From Buttiauxella gaviniae ATCC 51604 (GTDB lineage Bacteria > Pseudomonadota > Gammaproteobacteria > Enterobacterales > Enterobacteriaceae): a DNA stretch of 64,000 nucleotides. Position 1 is the first letter of the stretch, and the number at the start of each line of letters is the position of its first letter. The notes under the pieces were generated by a model. It ran no database searches and was not told the DNA's origin. It saw only the letters and a list, made by a program, of their open reading frames with translations. The stretch covers positions 1 through 64,000 of the forward strand of contig NZ_LXEP01000045.1 in NCBI RefSeq assembly GCF_001654835.1, read 5' to 3'. Of this stretch, positions 35,217 through 44,653 are shown one piece after another. Both the position numbers and the translations under genes were made by a program.

Positions 35217-36280
35217 AGCCCCTGCGCATCAAAGTCGAGCACTACGTCGTCACCTTTCGGCAGCGCCTGGCAACTGAGGATGTAACCCGCCGCCAGTTGG
35301 TCTGGTTCAAGGCTGTAATTGACGCCCATCCCCACTTCACCGCTCACCACTTTGCAGCGGCAGGTGGCGCACACCCCGCCTTTGCATGCGTAAGGTAAAT
35401 CCGCACCCTGGCGCAACGCCGCGTCGAGAATGCTTTCGTCATGCGAATCGAGGGTAATTTTGCGGTCGCGTCCGTCCTGGCGAATCGTTACCGTTTTGCC
35501 TGCCGCCTGTTCGCGGCGGCGCAAGCTCGGTGCAGTGCCGGGCGTGTTGAAGTGTTCGATAAAAATATTGTCCGCCGCCACGCCCATTTCCAGCAGTGCG
35601 GCTTCGGTTTCATGCATCATGCTTTGTGGGCCGCAGATGAACGTGCGGTTAAAGCCTTTTATATCGAGCAAGTTATCGCCCAGCGCTTTGAGTTTCGCGC
35701 CGTCGAGTCTTCCGCTCAGCAATTCGCTTTCCTGCACTTCCTGGCTGAACAGATAGATAAGTTGCAGGCGTTGTGGGTAGCGGTCTTTTAAGTCGGCCAG
35801 CGCCTGGCGGAACATCATGCTGCGGCTGCTGCGGTTGCCATAAACCAGCGTTACTCGGCTATTGGATTCGGTGGCAAGCGTTGCTGCGACAATCGCCAAC
35901 ATTGGCGTAATGCCGGAGCCGACTGCCAGCGCCAAATAATTACCCTCAGTTTCAGGCTGCGGTTGGTAGCCGAATGTTCCCTGCGGGATCATCACGTCCA
36001 TCGCCATACCCGCCACCAAATCGCTCACCGCATATTGCGAAAAGCGCCCACCGTCGATGGCTTTTACCGCCACACAGATTTCGCCGGGTTGTTCGGCGCG
36101 ACAAATGGAGTAACAGCGGCGTAACTCCTCACCACCGAGGCGAGTTTTTAGAGTCAAATGCTGGCCAGGTTTGAAAGCAAAATGCGTCTGTAATTCTCCT
36201 GGCACTTCAAAAGTGATGGCCACCGCGTCAGGAGTTTCCTGCTCAATGCGCGCCACCTTTAGCGAATGAAACGTCGTCAT
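35213..36280 (-). CDS. paaE: PaaE, reductase of the phenylacetyl-CoA epoxidase
   Basis: Ferredoxin-NADP reductase-like protein: FAD-binding 'LRRCYSICRAEQPG', NAD(P)-binding 'AVGSGITPMLAIVAATL', and a C-terminal [2Fe-2S] plant-type ferredoxin domain with Cys in 'YACKGGVCATCRCKV' and 'LSCQALP'. It passes electrons to PaaA. The open frame reaches 36580, but that 100-residue extension overlaps paaD and reads as noise; the homologous start MTTFHSLKVARIE is at 36280. 355 residues. Confidence 0.94.
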   Translation of the reverse strand: MTTFHSLKVARIEQETPDAVAITFEVPGELQTHFAFKPGQHLTLKTRLGGEELRRCYSICRAEQPGEICVAVKAIDGGRFSQYAVSDLVAGMAMDVMIPQGTFGYQPQPETEGNYLALAVGSGITPMLAIVAATLATESNSRVTLVYGNRSSRSMMFRQALADLKDRYPQRLQLIYLFSQEVQESELLSGRLDGAKLKALGDNLLDIKGFNRTFICGPQSMMHETEAALLEMGVAADNIFIEHFNTPGTAPSLRRREQAAGKTVTIRQDGRDRKITLDSHDESILDAALRQGADLPYACKGGVCATCRCKVVSGEVGMGVNYSLEPDQLAAGYILSCQALPKGDDVVLDFDAQGL

Positions 36281-36287
36281 GGCTACC

Positions 36288-36788
36288 TCAAATACATTTA
36301 AAGTAATCAAAGGGTTCGCGGCAGCTGTCGCAGCGGTATAACGCTTTACAGGCCGTGGAACCGAATTCGCTGATAAGCGAGGTATGCAAACTGCCGCAGC
36401 GTGGGCATTCCACATCGCCGCTGACTGATATGGCGTGGCAAGCGTGGCCTTGCGGTGGGCTGATGCCGTATTCACGCAGCCGCGTTTTGGCCGCGGGCGA
36501 CATCCAGTCGGTTGTCCACGCCGGGTGCAGCATTTGTTCGATATGCACCGGTTGCAATTGCGCGTCTGCCATCGCTTCACGAATTGCCGTCAGCAAAAAG
36601 TCGGTCGCCGGGCAGCCGGAATACGTTGGCGTGAAACCGATATGCCAACCGTCTTCACGGTGGTGAACGCTGCGCACCATGCCCAGATCGGTGATAGTCA
36701 GTACCGGGATTTCCGGGTCGCTGATCTGCCCGAGAATGCGCCATACATCGCGGACTCTAGCCGGTTCCACCACATCGAAAATTTGCAT
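36288..36788 (-). CDS. paaD: PaaD, iron-sulfur cluster maturation protein
   Basis: DUF59/SufT-like N-terminal domain ('PEIPVLTITDLGMVRSV', Thr/Ser-Gly-Cys-Pro-Ala in 'TYSGCPATDF') and a C-terminal zinc ribbon with CPRCG and CDSC. It is required for assembly of the PaaE cluster and so for epoxidase activity. 166 residues. It lies between paaE (7 bp on) and paaC (10 bp before). Confidence 0.92.
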   Translation of the reverse strand: MQIFDVVEPARVRDVWRILGQISDPEIPVLTITDLGMVRSVHHREDGWHIGFTPTYSGCPATDFLLTAIREAMADAQLQPVHIEQMLHPAWTTDWMSPAAKTRLREYGISPPQGHACHAISVSGDVECPRCGSLHTSLISEFGSTACKALYRCDSCREPFDYFKCI

Positions 36789-36798
36789 TTTTACCTCA

Positions 36799-37554
36799 CT
36801 ACCATTGCTGATTGGGGTAAGCGCGTTGCAGATATTGCATTTCTGCCAACAGCGGGCCTAGATGTTCGGTATGTAGCCCTTGTTTGCCGCCCATGCGGTA
36901 TTGCGCTTCTTGTGGTTTAACCAGTGAGGCCTCAATCAGGCCGTTAAACGTTTCTTTTTCCCAGGCGGCACGCAAGGTGCGCGGGTCAACGCCAATCCCT
37001 TGCTCAGCAAGGCTGATTTCCAGTTCATCTGCATGGAACATCTCGCCGCTAAAGCGCCACAGTTTATTGAGTGCCTGCTGCATTTTTTGCTGAGAAACCT
37101 CAGTGCCGTTGCCCAGACGCACTAACCAACCACGGCTAAAGCGCAGGTGGTAACGCACCTCTTTGATGGCTTTTGCGGCAATTGCCGCCAGTTGGCGGTC
37201 GCGGCTTTGCGCCAACTGGCTAAACAGTTCAACATGCCAGGCATCCAGCAGATACTGGCGCATGAGGGTGTCGGCAAAATCACCGTTCGGCTGTTCTGCC
37301 AGTAGTAAATTGTGGAACTCACGTTCGTCGCGCCCATACGCCAGTTTGTCTTCATCAAGCTGGTCACCCTGAAGTTCTGCTGCGTAGGTCAGGAAATTGC
37401 GTGCCTGGCCGAGTAAGTCCAGGCCGATGTTCGCCAGCGCGAGATCGATCTCTAGTTCTGGTGCATGCCCACACCAGGCACTCAGGCGCTGGGCCAGTAC
37501 CAGGCTGGTGTCGCCAAGGCGCAGGGTGTAAGTGGTTAACGGGGAATAAGTCAT
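36799..37554 (-). CDS. paaC: PaaC, structural subunit of phenylacetyl-CoA epoxidase
   Basis: Four-helix-bundle ferritin-like subunit that forms the structural dimer partner of PaaA. Conserved stretches: 'APELEIDLALANIGLDLLGQ', 'WHVELFSQLAQSRDRQLAAI', 'KGLHTEHLGPLLAEMQYLQ'. The iron ligands of PaaA are mostly replaced, as expected. A GTG frame opens at 37566, but ATG 37554 with GAGG 8 nt before is the likely start. 251 residues. Confidence 0.93.
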   Translation of the reverse strand: MTYSPLTTYTLRLGDTSLVLAQRLSAWCGHAPELEIDLALANIGLDLLGQARNFLTYAAELQGDQLDEDKLAYGRDEREFHNLLLAEQPNGDFADTLMRQYLLDAWHVELFSQLAQSRDRQLAAIAAKAIKEVRYHLRFSRGWLVRLGNGTEVSQQKMQQALNKLWRFSGEMFHADELEISLAEQGIGVDPRTLRAAWEKETFNGLIEASLVKPQEAQYRMGGKQGLHTEHLGPLLAEMQYLQRAYPNQQW

Positions 37555-37562
37555 TTCACGCC

Positions 37563-37850
37563 TCACATGTGCTCGATGCCATCAGGGATGGTGTAGAACG
37601 TTGGGTGGCGATAAATCTTTGTTTCCGCCGGGTCAAAGAAGGCACCGCGTTCTTCAGGCTGGGAAGCGATAATTTCGCTCGCCTTTACCACCCAGATTGA
37701 GCAGCCTTCACTGCGGCGGGTGTAAGCATCGCGGGCGTTTTCCAGCGCCATTTGTTGGTCTGCAGCGTGCAGGCTGCCAACGTGGCGGTGCGATAACCCT
37801 TGTTTGCTGCGAATAAACACTTCGTATAACGGCCAGTGAACATTGCTCAT
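37563..37850 (-). CDS. paaB: PaaB, epoxidase complex bridging subunit
   Basis: A 95-residue protein matching PaaB ('WPLYEVFIRSKQGLSHRHVG', 'DAYTRRSEGCSIWVVKASEI'). It links PaaA-PaaC heterodimers into the larger epoxidase complex. It follows paaA after a 55-bp gap that contains a REP element, the largest gap within paaABCDE; that hairpin may fine-tune expression. Confidence 0.93.
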   Translation of the reverse strand: MSNVHWPLYEVFIRSKQGLSHRHVGSLHAADQQMALENARDAYTRRSEGCSIWVVKASEIIASQPEERGAFFDPAETKIYRHPTFYTIPDGIEHM

Positions 37851-37878
37851 AAATCAATCCTTCATATCCGATGTAAAT

Positions 37879-37912
37879 GGTGGATGACGCTAGTGCTTAT
37901 CCACCCTACAAA
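37879..37912. repeat. REP (repetitive extragenic palindrome) between paaA and paaB
   Basis: GGTGGATGACGC (37879) pairs with GCTTATCCACC (to 37905), then CTACAAA. This is the common enterobacterial REP core (TTTGTAGGGTGGATAAGC on the other strand). The element's TTTGTAG supplies the TAG stop of paaA. Confidence 0.75.
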
Positions 37913-38823
37913 TTCTGTTTTTCTGCGTACGCCAGCGCCGCTTCACGCACCCATGCACCCTCTTCCCACGCTTTACGTTTGGCGCTCAAACGCTCTTCGT
38001 TGCACAACCCGCGCCCGGCAATCACTTCGTTAAATTCATGCCAGTCAATTTCGCCGAATTCGTAATGCCTTGTTGCTTCGTTAAAAGTGAGATCGCTATC
38101 CGGCACCGTCATGCCGAGCATTTCCACCTGCGGTACGGTGTTGTCGACAAAACGTTGGCGCAGTTCGTCGTTACCAAAACGTTTGATTTTCCATGTAAGG
38201 CTTTGGGCGCTATTTGGGGAGTTGTCGTCGTTTGGGCCAAACATCATCAACGCAGGCCACCAGAAACGGTTGATCGCGTCCTGCAACATCTGGCGTTGTT
38301 CTTTACTGCCCTGCGCCAGCACCATGCAGGCTTCAAAACCCTGGCGTTGATGGAAGCTCTCTTCTTTGCAGATCTTCACCATCGCCCGGGCATATGGGCC
38401 GTAGGAAGTGCGGCACAGCGCCACCTGGTTCACAATCGCCGCGCCATCAACCAACCAGCCGATCACGCCAATATCGGCCCAGTTCAGCGTCGGATAGTTA
38501 AAGATCGAGGAGTATTTCATCTTGCCGTCGAGCATCTTCTGGTAGATGTCTTCTCGCGCACAGCCCAGGGTTTCCGCCGCGCTGTAGAGATAAAGTCCAT
38601 GTCCAGCTTCGTCCTGCACTTTCGCCAGCAAAATCGCTTTGCGTTTCAGGCTCGGTGCGCGAGTCAGCCAGTTGCCTTCCGGTAACATGCCAACAATTTC
38701 AGAATGGGCGTGCTGCCCTATCTGGCGAATCAATGTCTTACGGTATTCATCCGGCATCCAGTCCTGCGGTTCAATCGCAATTTCCTGCGCAATTCGCTCA
38801 TCAAAACGGTGTAATTCGGTCAC
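37906..38823 (-). CDS. paaA: PaaA, catalytic subunit of phenylacetyl-CoA epoxidase
   Basis: Bacterial multicomponent monooxygenase catalytic subunit with a di-iron site: the Glu/His pair in '[16 protein letters not shown]' and in '[15 protein letters not shown]' is present. It epoxidises the ring of phenylacetyl-CoA with O2, with PaaB, PaaC and PaaE. The frame opens at 38877, but GTG 38823 (V-T-E-L-H-R-F) has AAAGGTGAT before it and matches the family start. The C-terminus is short (AEKQNL), because the REP element supplies the stop codon; E. coli PaaA is a few residues longer. Confidence 0.94.
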   Translation of the reverse strand: MTELHRFDERIAQEIAIEPQDWMPDEYRKTLIRQIGQHAHSEIVGMLPEGNWLTRAPSLKRKAILLAKVQDEAGHGLYLYSAAETLGCAREDIYQKMLDGKMKYSSIFNYPTLNWADIGVIGWLVDGAAIVNQVALCRTSYGPYARAMVKICKEESFHQRQGFEACMVLAQGSKEQRQMLQDAINRFWWPALMMFGPNDDNSPNSAQSLTWKIKRFGNDELRQRFVDNTVPQVEMLGMTVPDSDLTFNEATRHYEFGEIDWHEFNEVIAGRGLCNEERLSAKRKAWEEGAWVREAALAYAEKQNL

Positions 38824-39108
38824 GGCATCACCTTTATGATTCGGTTTAGATTCACTAAATGCGACATTGTGAATCACTTAATGATTTAAAGTTACAGATA
38901 AGTTAACTAAAACGGCAAAATTAACACGTATGGTTTGTGAGCATTATCACGATAAATTTTAAATAAACTAAATTATTCATTAAGTTACGAAATAAACCAA
39001 AAAGGCATGCAATCACGTTGTTAATAAATTATTAAATTACATCTTGCTTTTTATGATTCACAAATTAAACATTAGTGTCATTAAATGTAATTCTTAACGA
39101 GGTGTTTG
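38824..39108. promoter_or_regulatory. Divergent paaA/paaZ promoter region with PaaX and CRP sites
   Basis: TGATTC-core sites fitting the PaaX consensus (WWTRTGATTCGYGWT) appear at 38833-38847 (TTTATGATTCGGTTT), inverted at 38866-38880 (ATTGTGAATCACTTA) and at 39050-39064 (TTTATGATTCACAAA). A CRP site TGTGAGCATTATCACG lies at 38936-38951 with perfect TGTGA-N6-TCACG halves. This fits phenylacetyl-CoA induction plus catabolite control, as in E. coli. Confidence 0.75.
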
Positions 39109-41139
39109 ATGCAGCAGTTAACTAGTTATCTGGCAGGCCAATGGGTGATGGGACGTGGCAAAGAACGCACTATAAATCATGCAATTAGCGGTGAGGCGCT
39201 GTATCAGGTTACCAGCGAAGGGCTGGATATGGCGCAGGCACGTCATTTTGCTATTGAATCAGGTGGTGCGGCATTACGCGCTCTGACCTTCGTGCAACGT
39301 GCAGCCATGTTGAAAGCGGTGGCAAAACACCTATTGGCAAACAAAGAAACGTTTTATGAAATTTCCGCACAGACCGGTGCGACCCGCGCAGACAGCTGGG
39401 TTGATATCGAAGGTGGTATCGGCACCCTTTTCGCCTATGCCGGTATGGGAAACCGTGAACTGCCTGACGATGTACTGTGGCCAGAAGATGAAATGATCCC
39501 GCTTTCTAAACAAGGCGGGTTCGCCGCCCGCCATGTGCTGACGTCAAAATCTGGCGTGGCGCTGCACATCAATGCATTTAACTTCCCTTGTTGGGGAATG
39601 TTAGAAAAACTGGCCCCAACCTGGCTTGCTGGAATGCCAGCCATTATAAAACCCGGCACCGCCAGCGCGCAGCTCACACAAGTGATGGTGAAATCCATCG
39701 TCGATTCCGGGCTGGTGCCAGAGGGCGCAATCAGCCTTATCTGCGGTGGCGTAGGTAACCTGTTTGATCTGCTGGATGAACAAGATGTGGTGACCTTTAC
39801 CGGCTCAGCCAGTACTGGGCAGAAGTTACGTTGTCACTCAAATATTGTTGCCCGTTCAGTCCCATTCACAATGGAAGCTGACTCACTTAACTGCTGCGTG
39901 CTGGGTGAAGATGTGGCAGCGGAAAAGCCTGAATTTACGTTGTTTATTCGTGAGGTGGTGCGTGAGATGACCGCCAAAGCTGGGCAAAAATGTACCGCAA
40001 TCCGCCGTGTCATCGTCCCGCAGGATCAGTTGGAAAATGTGATTCAGGCGCTGAAAGCCAAACTTGAGAAGATCCAACCCGGTGACCCTGCTCAGGAAGG
40101 CGTGAAAATGGGTGCACTGGTTAGTCTTGAGCAGCGTGACGATGTGCAAAGCAAAGTGAATCAGTTGGTTGCCGTTGGCTGCCAGATTGTGATAGGTGGC
40201 AAAGCGGATGGCTCTCATCCCGGTGCCTTCTTCCCGCCAACGTTATTGCTGTGCCAGCAGCCAGATGAAACACCTGCGGTACATGAACTGGAAGCGTTCG
40301 GCCCAGTTGCTACCGTAATGCCTTATCACGATTCAGAACACGCGATGGCGCTGGCACGTGCAGGCCAGGGTAGCCTTGCGGGAACGCTGGTCACTGCGAG
40401 TGGCGATATTGCACGCCAGTTTGTTCTGGGTGCCGCCCGTGCTCACGGGCGCATTCAGGTGCTAAACCAGGAGTCATCTGTCGAGTCCACAGGCCACGGC
40501 TCGCCGCTGCCGATGCTGGTTCATGGCGGCCCAGGACGCGCCGGTGGTGGCGAAGAGCTTGGTGGCCTGCGAGCAGTGAAACATTACATGCAGCGCACGG
40601 CGATTCAGGGCAGTCCATCAATGCTGGCGGCGGTAAGCAAACAGTGGAGCTACGGCGCGGCGGTGCAGGAAAGCCCGGTTCACCCTTTCCGTAAGCATTT
40701 TGACGAACTGGAAATTGGCGAGAGTTTACTTACAGCACGCCGGACCATCACCGAAGCCGATATCGTCAACTTCGCCAATCTGAGTGGCGACCACTTCTAC
40801 GCTCATGTCGATAAAATTGGTGCGGCCGAATCGTTCTTTGGCGAGCGCGTAGCTCACGGCTACTTTGTGGTATCAGCTGCCGCGGGGTTGTTTGTTGATC
40901 CGGGGGTTGGGCCTGTTATCGCCAACTATGGCATGGAAAACCTGCGCTTTATCGAACCGGTGAAAATTGGCGACACTCTGCAAGTGCGCCTGTCGTGCAA
41001 GCGCAAAACTGCCAAACCGCAAAAGAGCACGGAAGACAAACCGGTTGGCGTGGTGGAGTGGGCAGTTGAAGTGCTGAACCAGGATAAACAGTCCGTGGCA
41101 CTCTATTCCATTCTGACACTGGTTGCGCGAAGGGTTTAA
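39109..41139 (+). CDS. paaZ: PaaZ, bifunctional oxepin-CoA hydrolase/aldehyde dehydrogenase
   Basis: N-terminal aldehyde dehydrogenase (residues 1-510; catalytic Cys in '[12 protein letters not shown]', Glu in '[10 protein letters not shown]') and C-terminal MaoC-like hydratase (about 535-676; '[11 protein letters not shown]', 'VAHGYFVVS'). It opens the oxepin-CoA ring and oxidises the aldehyde to 3-oxo-5,6-dehydrosuberyl-CoA. A TTG frame opens at 39106; ATG 39109 follows ACGAGGTG. Transcribed divergently from paaA. Confidence 0.95.
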   Translation: MQQLTSYLAGQWVMGRGKERTINHAISGEALYQVTSEGLDMAQARHFAIESGGAALRALTFVQRAAMLKAVAKHLLANKETFYEISAQTGATRADSWVDIEGGIGTLFAYAGMGNRELPDDVLWPEDEMIPLSKQGGFAARHVLTSKSGVALHINAFNFPCWGMLEKLAPTWLAGMPAIIKPGTASAQLTQVMVKSIVDSGLVPEGAISLICGGVGNLFDLLDEQDVVTFTGSASTGQKLRCHSNIVARSVPFTMEADSLNCCVLGEDVAAEKPEFTLFIREVVREMTAKAGQKCTAIRRVIVPQDQLENVIQALKAKLEKIQPGDPAQEGVKMGALVSLEQRDDVQSKVNQLVAVGCQIVIGGKADGSHPGAFFPPTLLLCQQPDETPAVHELEAFGPVATVMPYHDSEHAMALARAGQGSLAGTLVTASGDIARQFVLGAARAHGRIQVLNQESSVESTGHGSPLPMLVHGGPGRAGGGEELGGLRAVKHYMQRTAIQGSPSMLAAVSKQWSYGAAVQESPVHPFRKHFDELEIGESLLTARRTITEADIVNFANLSGDHFYAHVDKIGAAESFFGERVAHGYFVVSAAAGLFVDPGVGPVIANYGMENLRFIEPVKIGDTLQVRLSCKRKTAKPQKSTEDKPVGVVEWAVEVLNQDKQSVALYSILTLVARRV

Positions 41140-41148
41140 CGGACCAAC

Positions 41149-41190
41149 TGAAAACTTCTGCCTGGTTATTGTCCGTGGCGGAAGTTTTCA
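41149..41190. terminator. Bidirectional hairpin between paaZ and cynT-like gene
   Basis: Arms TGAAAACTTC (41149-41158) and GAAGTTTTCA (41181-41190) extend with GCC/GGC. The A/T-rich outer stem gives poly-T on both strands, fitting a shared terminator of two convergent genes. Confidence 0.65.
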
Positions 41191-41201
41191 TAAATGGCTG
41201 A

Positions 41202-41837
41202 TTAAGACGCCGTTACTCCAGGATTGTCTGATAACGAGATGAATTTCCCGCATTTGCTATCAAAAGCTTCAATACATCCCGATTCAATATCATAAACCCA
41301 GCCGTGAAGCGTGATATTGCCCTTCGCAAGCGCTAACGCAACACAAGGGTGAGTACGTAAATTCCCCAGTTGAGCGATAACATTTTGATGCACCATGCCG
41401 TCCACGCGAGATTGGGTTGAGCTATGCTCTTCAGCTTCGTTAATGGCTTTTGCGGCATCTGCATAACGTAACCAGTGGGCAACGGCTGGCATATGATCAA
41501 GACACTGGCAGTTGGCGACAGCTGTCATTGCTCCACAGTCCGAGTGCCCGCAAACCACGATGTCACGAACGCCAAGCGCCATCACCGCATATTCTACCGA
41601 AGCTGAAACACCACCAGGCTCAGGCCCGAACGGTGGCACAATATTACCTGCGTTTCGAATGACAAACAGTTCACCCGGTTCACGCTGTGTCACTAATTCA
41701 GGAACGAGTCGGCTGTCAGAACAGGAAATAAAAAGTGTTTTAGGATTTTGATTTGATGCAAGTTTTTTGAAGAGTTTGGAACGTTGCGGAAATGCTTCTT
41801 TCTGAAACCTCAAAAAACCGTCAATAACGTCTTTCAT
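41202..41837 (-). CDS. cynT: Beta-class carbonic anhydrase, CynT type
   Basis: Zn ligands: Cys and Asp-Arg pair in '[14 protein letters not shown]', and His and Cys in '[12 protein letters not shown]'. It is closer to E. coli CynT than to Can (e.g. '[19 protein letters not shown]', '[14 protein letters not shown]', '[14 protein letters not shown]'). It hydrates CO2 to bicarbonate. The frame opens at 41876, but ATG 41837 gives the CynT start. No cyanase (cynS) or CynX gene is adjacent, so the cyanate role is not supported here. Confidence 0.9.
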   Translation of the reverse strand: MKDVIDGFLRFQKEAFPQRSKLFKKLASNQNPKTLFISCSDSRLVPELVTQREPGELFVIRNAGNIVPPFGPEPGGVSASVEYAVMALGVRDIVVCGHSDCGAMTAVANCQCLDHMPAVAHWLRYADAAKAINEAEEHSSTQSRVDGMVHQNVIAQLGNLRTHPCVALALAKGNITLHGWVYDIESGCIEAFDSKCGKFISLSDNPGVTAS

Positions 41838-42011
41838 CGTAAGCCCTATATATCTTTTGTGCCAACATGATGCCACGCTGATAATGGCAGATCAATAAAC
41901 TGTCATGCGATATATATATCCACATATTTATTGTTATTATATTTCACCCTATTTTTAATGTTGCTTTATATCCTCTTGGTTCGAATAATCCGCATTGGTT
42001 TCTGGTCACTA

Positions 42012-42926
42012 TCACGCCTCCTCACCCAACCGCGTTATCACCCTGCGCAAATAAGTCAGCACTGCCGTTGCCGTTTCGCTCAACGAGGATTCAGCAAGCG
42101 TTACCGCGCCAACATCCATGTAGGTGGTGCTGTCAGCAATGCTGCGGCGCATCACGCGTAACCCTTCGAGCGACCAAGGGCGGTAAACCAGATCCGACAA
42201 TATCGTCACGCCCTTTCCTTTTGCGACCAGACTGCGCACCGTTTCGAACGATGTGGTGGTGAAAAAGATATTTGGGCTGCCACCACGTGTGCGCCAGTGC
42301 TCTTTAATCACGTCAGGATATTCGTCAGTATCCAGCAGCAAGAATGGCTGGTTTTCGATATCTGCCAGATGAATAACGGACTGGTTCAATAGCGGGTGGC
42401 CTTGTGCGGCCCAAAGTCGGCGCGGTGAGCGAATAAAGATTTCTGTTTCCAGGGTGTTGTCGTGAGCAATATTTGAGGTTAATAGCAGCGAGAAATCAAT
42501 ATTCTTACGTTTTAATGATTCGGTTAATTCCTGTGGATTCTCCTCAATGAAATTAATCGTCATTAATGGGAAGTGCTGTTCAACTTCAATAATAATCGCC
42601 GGAAGCAAATAGGCGGAAAGCGTTTTGGCGATGCCAATATTCACTGTGCCTTGTTCCAGTTGCGGTTGGTGTAGCAAATCGTCGATGGCAAGCTGGCTGT
42701 CATTAATAATCTTACGAGCGTAATGCAGGAAGCGCTCTCCTGCGGCGGTGAGTTCAATACCTTTTGGCTGGCGCAAAAACAGCTGGTTGTTTAACGAGGA
42801 TTCAAGGTTACGCATGGCGACCGTCATAGACGACTGCGAGATATTACAGCGCGATGCCGCTTTGGAAATCTGCTGTGTTTGCGCAAGCGCGATGAAAAAC
42901 TCCAGCTGCCGCAGTGTGAACCTCAT
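42012..42926 (-). CDS. LysR-type transcriptional regulator
   Basis: Helix-turn-helix at residues 3-62 ('LRQLEFFIALAQTQQISKAA', 'ISQSSMTVAMRNLESSLN') and a periplasmic-binding-like effector domain; 304 residues. It is divergent from the EamA-type transporter gene (43131), the usual layout of a LysR regulator and its target. Effector unknown. The neighbour suggests it controls export of a metabolite. Confidence 0.85.
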   Translation of the reverse strand: MRFTLRQLEFFIALAQTQQISKAASRCNISQSSMTVAMRNLESSLNNQLFLRQPKGIELTAAGERFLHYARKIINDSQLAIDDLLHQPQLEQGTVNIGIAKTLSAYLLPAIIIEVEQHFPLMTINFIEENPQELTESLKRKNIDFSLLLTSNIAHDNTLETEIFIRSPRRLWAAQGHPLLNQSVIHLADIENQPFLLLDTDEYPDVIKEHWRTRGGSPNIFFTTTSFETVRSLVAKGKGVTILSDLVYRPWSLEGLRVMRRSIADSTTYMDVGAVTLAESSLSETATAVLTYLRRVITRLGEEA

Positions 42927-43130
42927 AGTTTTAAACTATACCTCGCCATGAAAAAGATGAATTAGATTTGGTTGCCTCGCAACCCTACCATAGTCCTCAG
43001 TGAACCGATGATTCGATAACTCGCTGGTGTCCACCGCTAGATCCACGCAGTCTTTATCAGCTGCATGAAATTGCTTATATGCATTGAATCTATACCTGAG
43101 TGTATTAAACCGTTTTCTGGAACTCAAATT

Positions 43131-44051
43131 ATGCCGTATTTACTGTTAAGCCTTGCCGCCTGCTTCTGGGGTGGAAACTACGTTGTGGGCCACGAACTGG
43201 TCGCGCAGGTTGACCCTATTGTGCTGTCCGAGGCCCGCTGGATGCTCACCGCCCTGTTGCTCATCAGCCTCTATTTCCGGCAGATAAAGGCGCAATGGCA
43301 GGCGATGGTCGAGGCAAAATACACAGTGTTTTTCCTCGCTTTATGCGGGCAAGTGTTATTCCCGGTGACGCTATATATCGGCCTGCAATACACCTCATCA
43401 TTAAATGCGGCGATATATTTATCCACCACGCCCGCATTAGTGTTGCTGATTAATAAGTTTATTTTCAAAGAGGCTATTTCACGGCGCAATATTTATGGTG
43501 TGGTGCTTAGCTCTTTGGGCGTGATCTATCTGGTGATGCAAGGCGACCTTCTACATATGGATACGCTTAAAAACCTAAACCGGGGTGATGTGTGGACCAT
43601 GGGTTCGGCTGTCAGTTGGGCATTGTACTGCGCGTTCTTGCGCCTCAAACCAAAACAGGTTGGTGGGAATGCATTTGTTGCGGTAAGTGCCGCAATTGGA
43701 GCAATAGTGCTGCTGCCGGTGTTATCACTCTATTCGGCGGCCCACTATGCATCTGAGATGAAAGTCTACTTTAATTCAGGCTTCTTATTAGGGCTGGGTT
43801 ACCTGGTTATCTTCCCGTCATGGCTGTCATATTTGCTGTGGAATAAAGGTATTCAGGCGATTGGTGCTACACGCGGTGAAGTTTATTCGCACCTTATTCC
43901 GCTTAGCGGTGGCGTGTTTAGCGTGCTGTTCCTCAATGTACCGTTACACGGTTTTCATCTCGTCAGCGCACTGCTTATCACGCTGGGAATTGCACTTTGC
44001 TCGATGGCTACAAAGCAGAAGGTTTTAGCTCCTGACCCATGCAGTCGATAA
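43131..44051 (+). CDS. EamA/DMT-family ten-helix membrane transporter
   Basis: Two repeated EamA halves with about ten membrane helices; 'LSLAACFWGGNYVVGHELV' opens the first half and the second half contains 'GDVWTMGSAVSWALYCAFL'. Members export amino acids or other small metabolites. The frame opens at 43065, but ATG 43131 (MPYLLLSLAACFW) starts the first helix as in homologues. 306 residues. Likely controlled by the divergent LysR gene. The gene ends inside the LysR-remnant region. Confidence 0.85.
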   Translation: MPYLLLSLAACFWGGNYVVGHELVAQVDPIVLSEARWMLTALLLISLYFRQIKAQWQAMVEAKYTVFFLALCGQVLFPVTLYIGLQYTSSLNAAIYLSTTPALVLLINKFIFKEAISRRNIYGVVLSSLGVIYLVMQGDLLHMDTLKNLNRGDVWTMGSAVSWALYCAFLRLKPKQVGGNAFVAVSAAIGAIVLLPVLSLYSAAHYASEMKVYFNSGFLLGLGYLVIFPSWLSYLLWNKGIQAIGATRGEVYSHLIPLSGGVFSVLFLNVPLHGFHLVSALLITLGIALCSMATKQKVLAPDPCSR

Positions 44052-44175
44052 AATATTCGTAAGCCGGAGTCAGTACCTGGTCTTTTCGCAGCATAAAACT
44101 AAAGGTGATGCGTGAATTCTGAAGACTGAGACAATCATTCAGTACGGCAAAATTCACGCAATCAAAGGGACCTTT
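44008..44175 (-). pseudogene. C-terminal remnant of a LysR-type regulator
   Basis: An open frame of 55 codons running 44175 to a TAG at 44008-44010 reads like a LysR effector-domain end: FAVLNDCLSLQNSRITF, then SFMLRKDQVLTPAYEYFIDC. A TAG stop in the same frame lies immediately upstream (44176-44178), and no N-terminal part is present. It overlaps the 3' end of the EamA gene by 44 bp. I infer a regulator gene deleted at its 5' side, with the DUF2846 gene now next to the break. Confidence 0.65.
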
Positions 44176-44179
44176 CTAT

Positions 44180-44653
44180 TTAGTTATCGCAGTGGCCTTG
44201 CTGGGCCAGTTTCACTTCCGGTTTGGAAACTACCCGCTTACCTTCGGTTTCAGAAGATTCGCTCAAACCTGCACCGCCGACAAAAGCCCCCATCTTGATA
44301 TATTGTCTGATGAAGTAGTTTTTCCCAGCTTGCATGAATAACGACAGGTCGTTTGGAGAGAATTCGGACTCAGTAGAAATTTTGTGCGTCTGGTTACCTG
44401 TTACTTGCGTATAGAAGAACGTTCTGTCCGCAGTTTCACCCACACATTTGCCATCGACATACACATCTTTTTTAAGTGATTTACCCGCAAAGCTATCGCG
44501 ATAAATATATAGCCCAGCTTTATCTTGCTCTGGAGCAGGGAATGTTTTGGCATTAATAGATTCTTGCTCTGGAGCCAAAGGGACACTTGCACAACCACTG
44601 AGAAGTAGTGCGGCTAAAACAGAGGCAGAGAGAAATAAATTTTTAATTTTCAT
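44180..44653 (-). CDS. DUF2846-like lipoprotein
   Basis: Signal 'LFLSASVLAALLLSGC' with lipobox L-S-G-C at Cys about 21; the mature part has 'AGLYIYRDSFAGKSLKKDVY' and 'VDGKCVGETADRTFFYTQVT', the pattern of DUF2846 lipoproteins, whose function is unknown. Ala at +2 after Cys predicts outer-membrane targeting. A GTG frame opens at 44659; ATG 44653 with AAAGGA 9 nt before is better. 157 residues. Confidence 0.75.
   Translation of the reverse strand: MKIKNLFLSASVLAALLLSGCASVPLAPEQESINAKTFPAPEQDKAGLYIYRDSFAGKSLKKDVYVDGKCVGETADRTFFYTQVTGNQTHKISTESEFSPNDLSLFMQAGKNYFIRQYIKMGAFVGGAGLSESSETEGKRVVSKPEVKLAQQGHCDN

Noticed and set aside
36281-36580. N-terminal extension of PaaE by 100 residues
   Set aside because: It overlaps paaD in another frame, reads like a shadow (Arg/Cys-rich) and the known family start MTTFHSL lies at 36280.
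44109-44160. Inverted repeat TGCGTGAATT...AATTCACGCA as an independent repeat element
   Set aside because: It lies within the LysR remnant frame, has only 10-bp arms and a 32-nt loop; chance or remnant coding sequence explains it.
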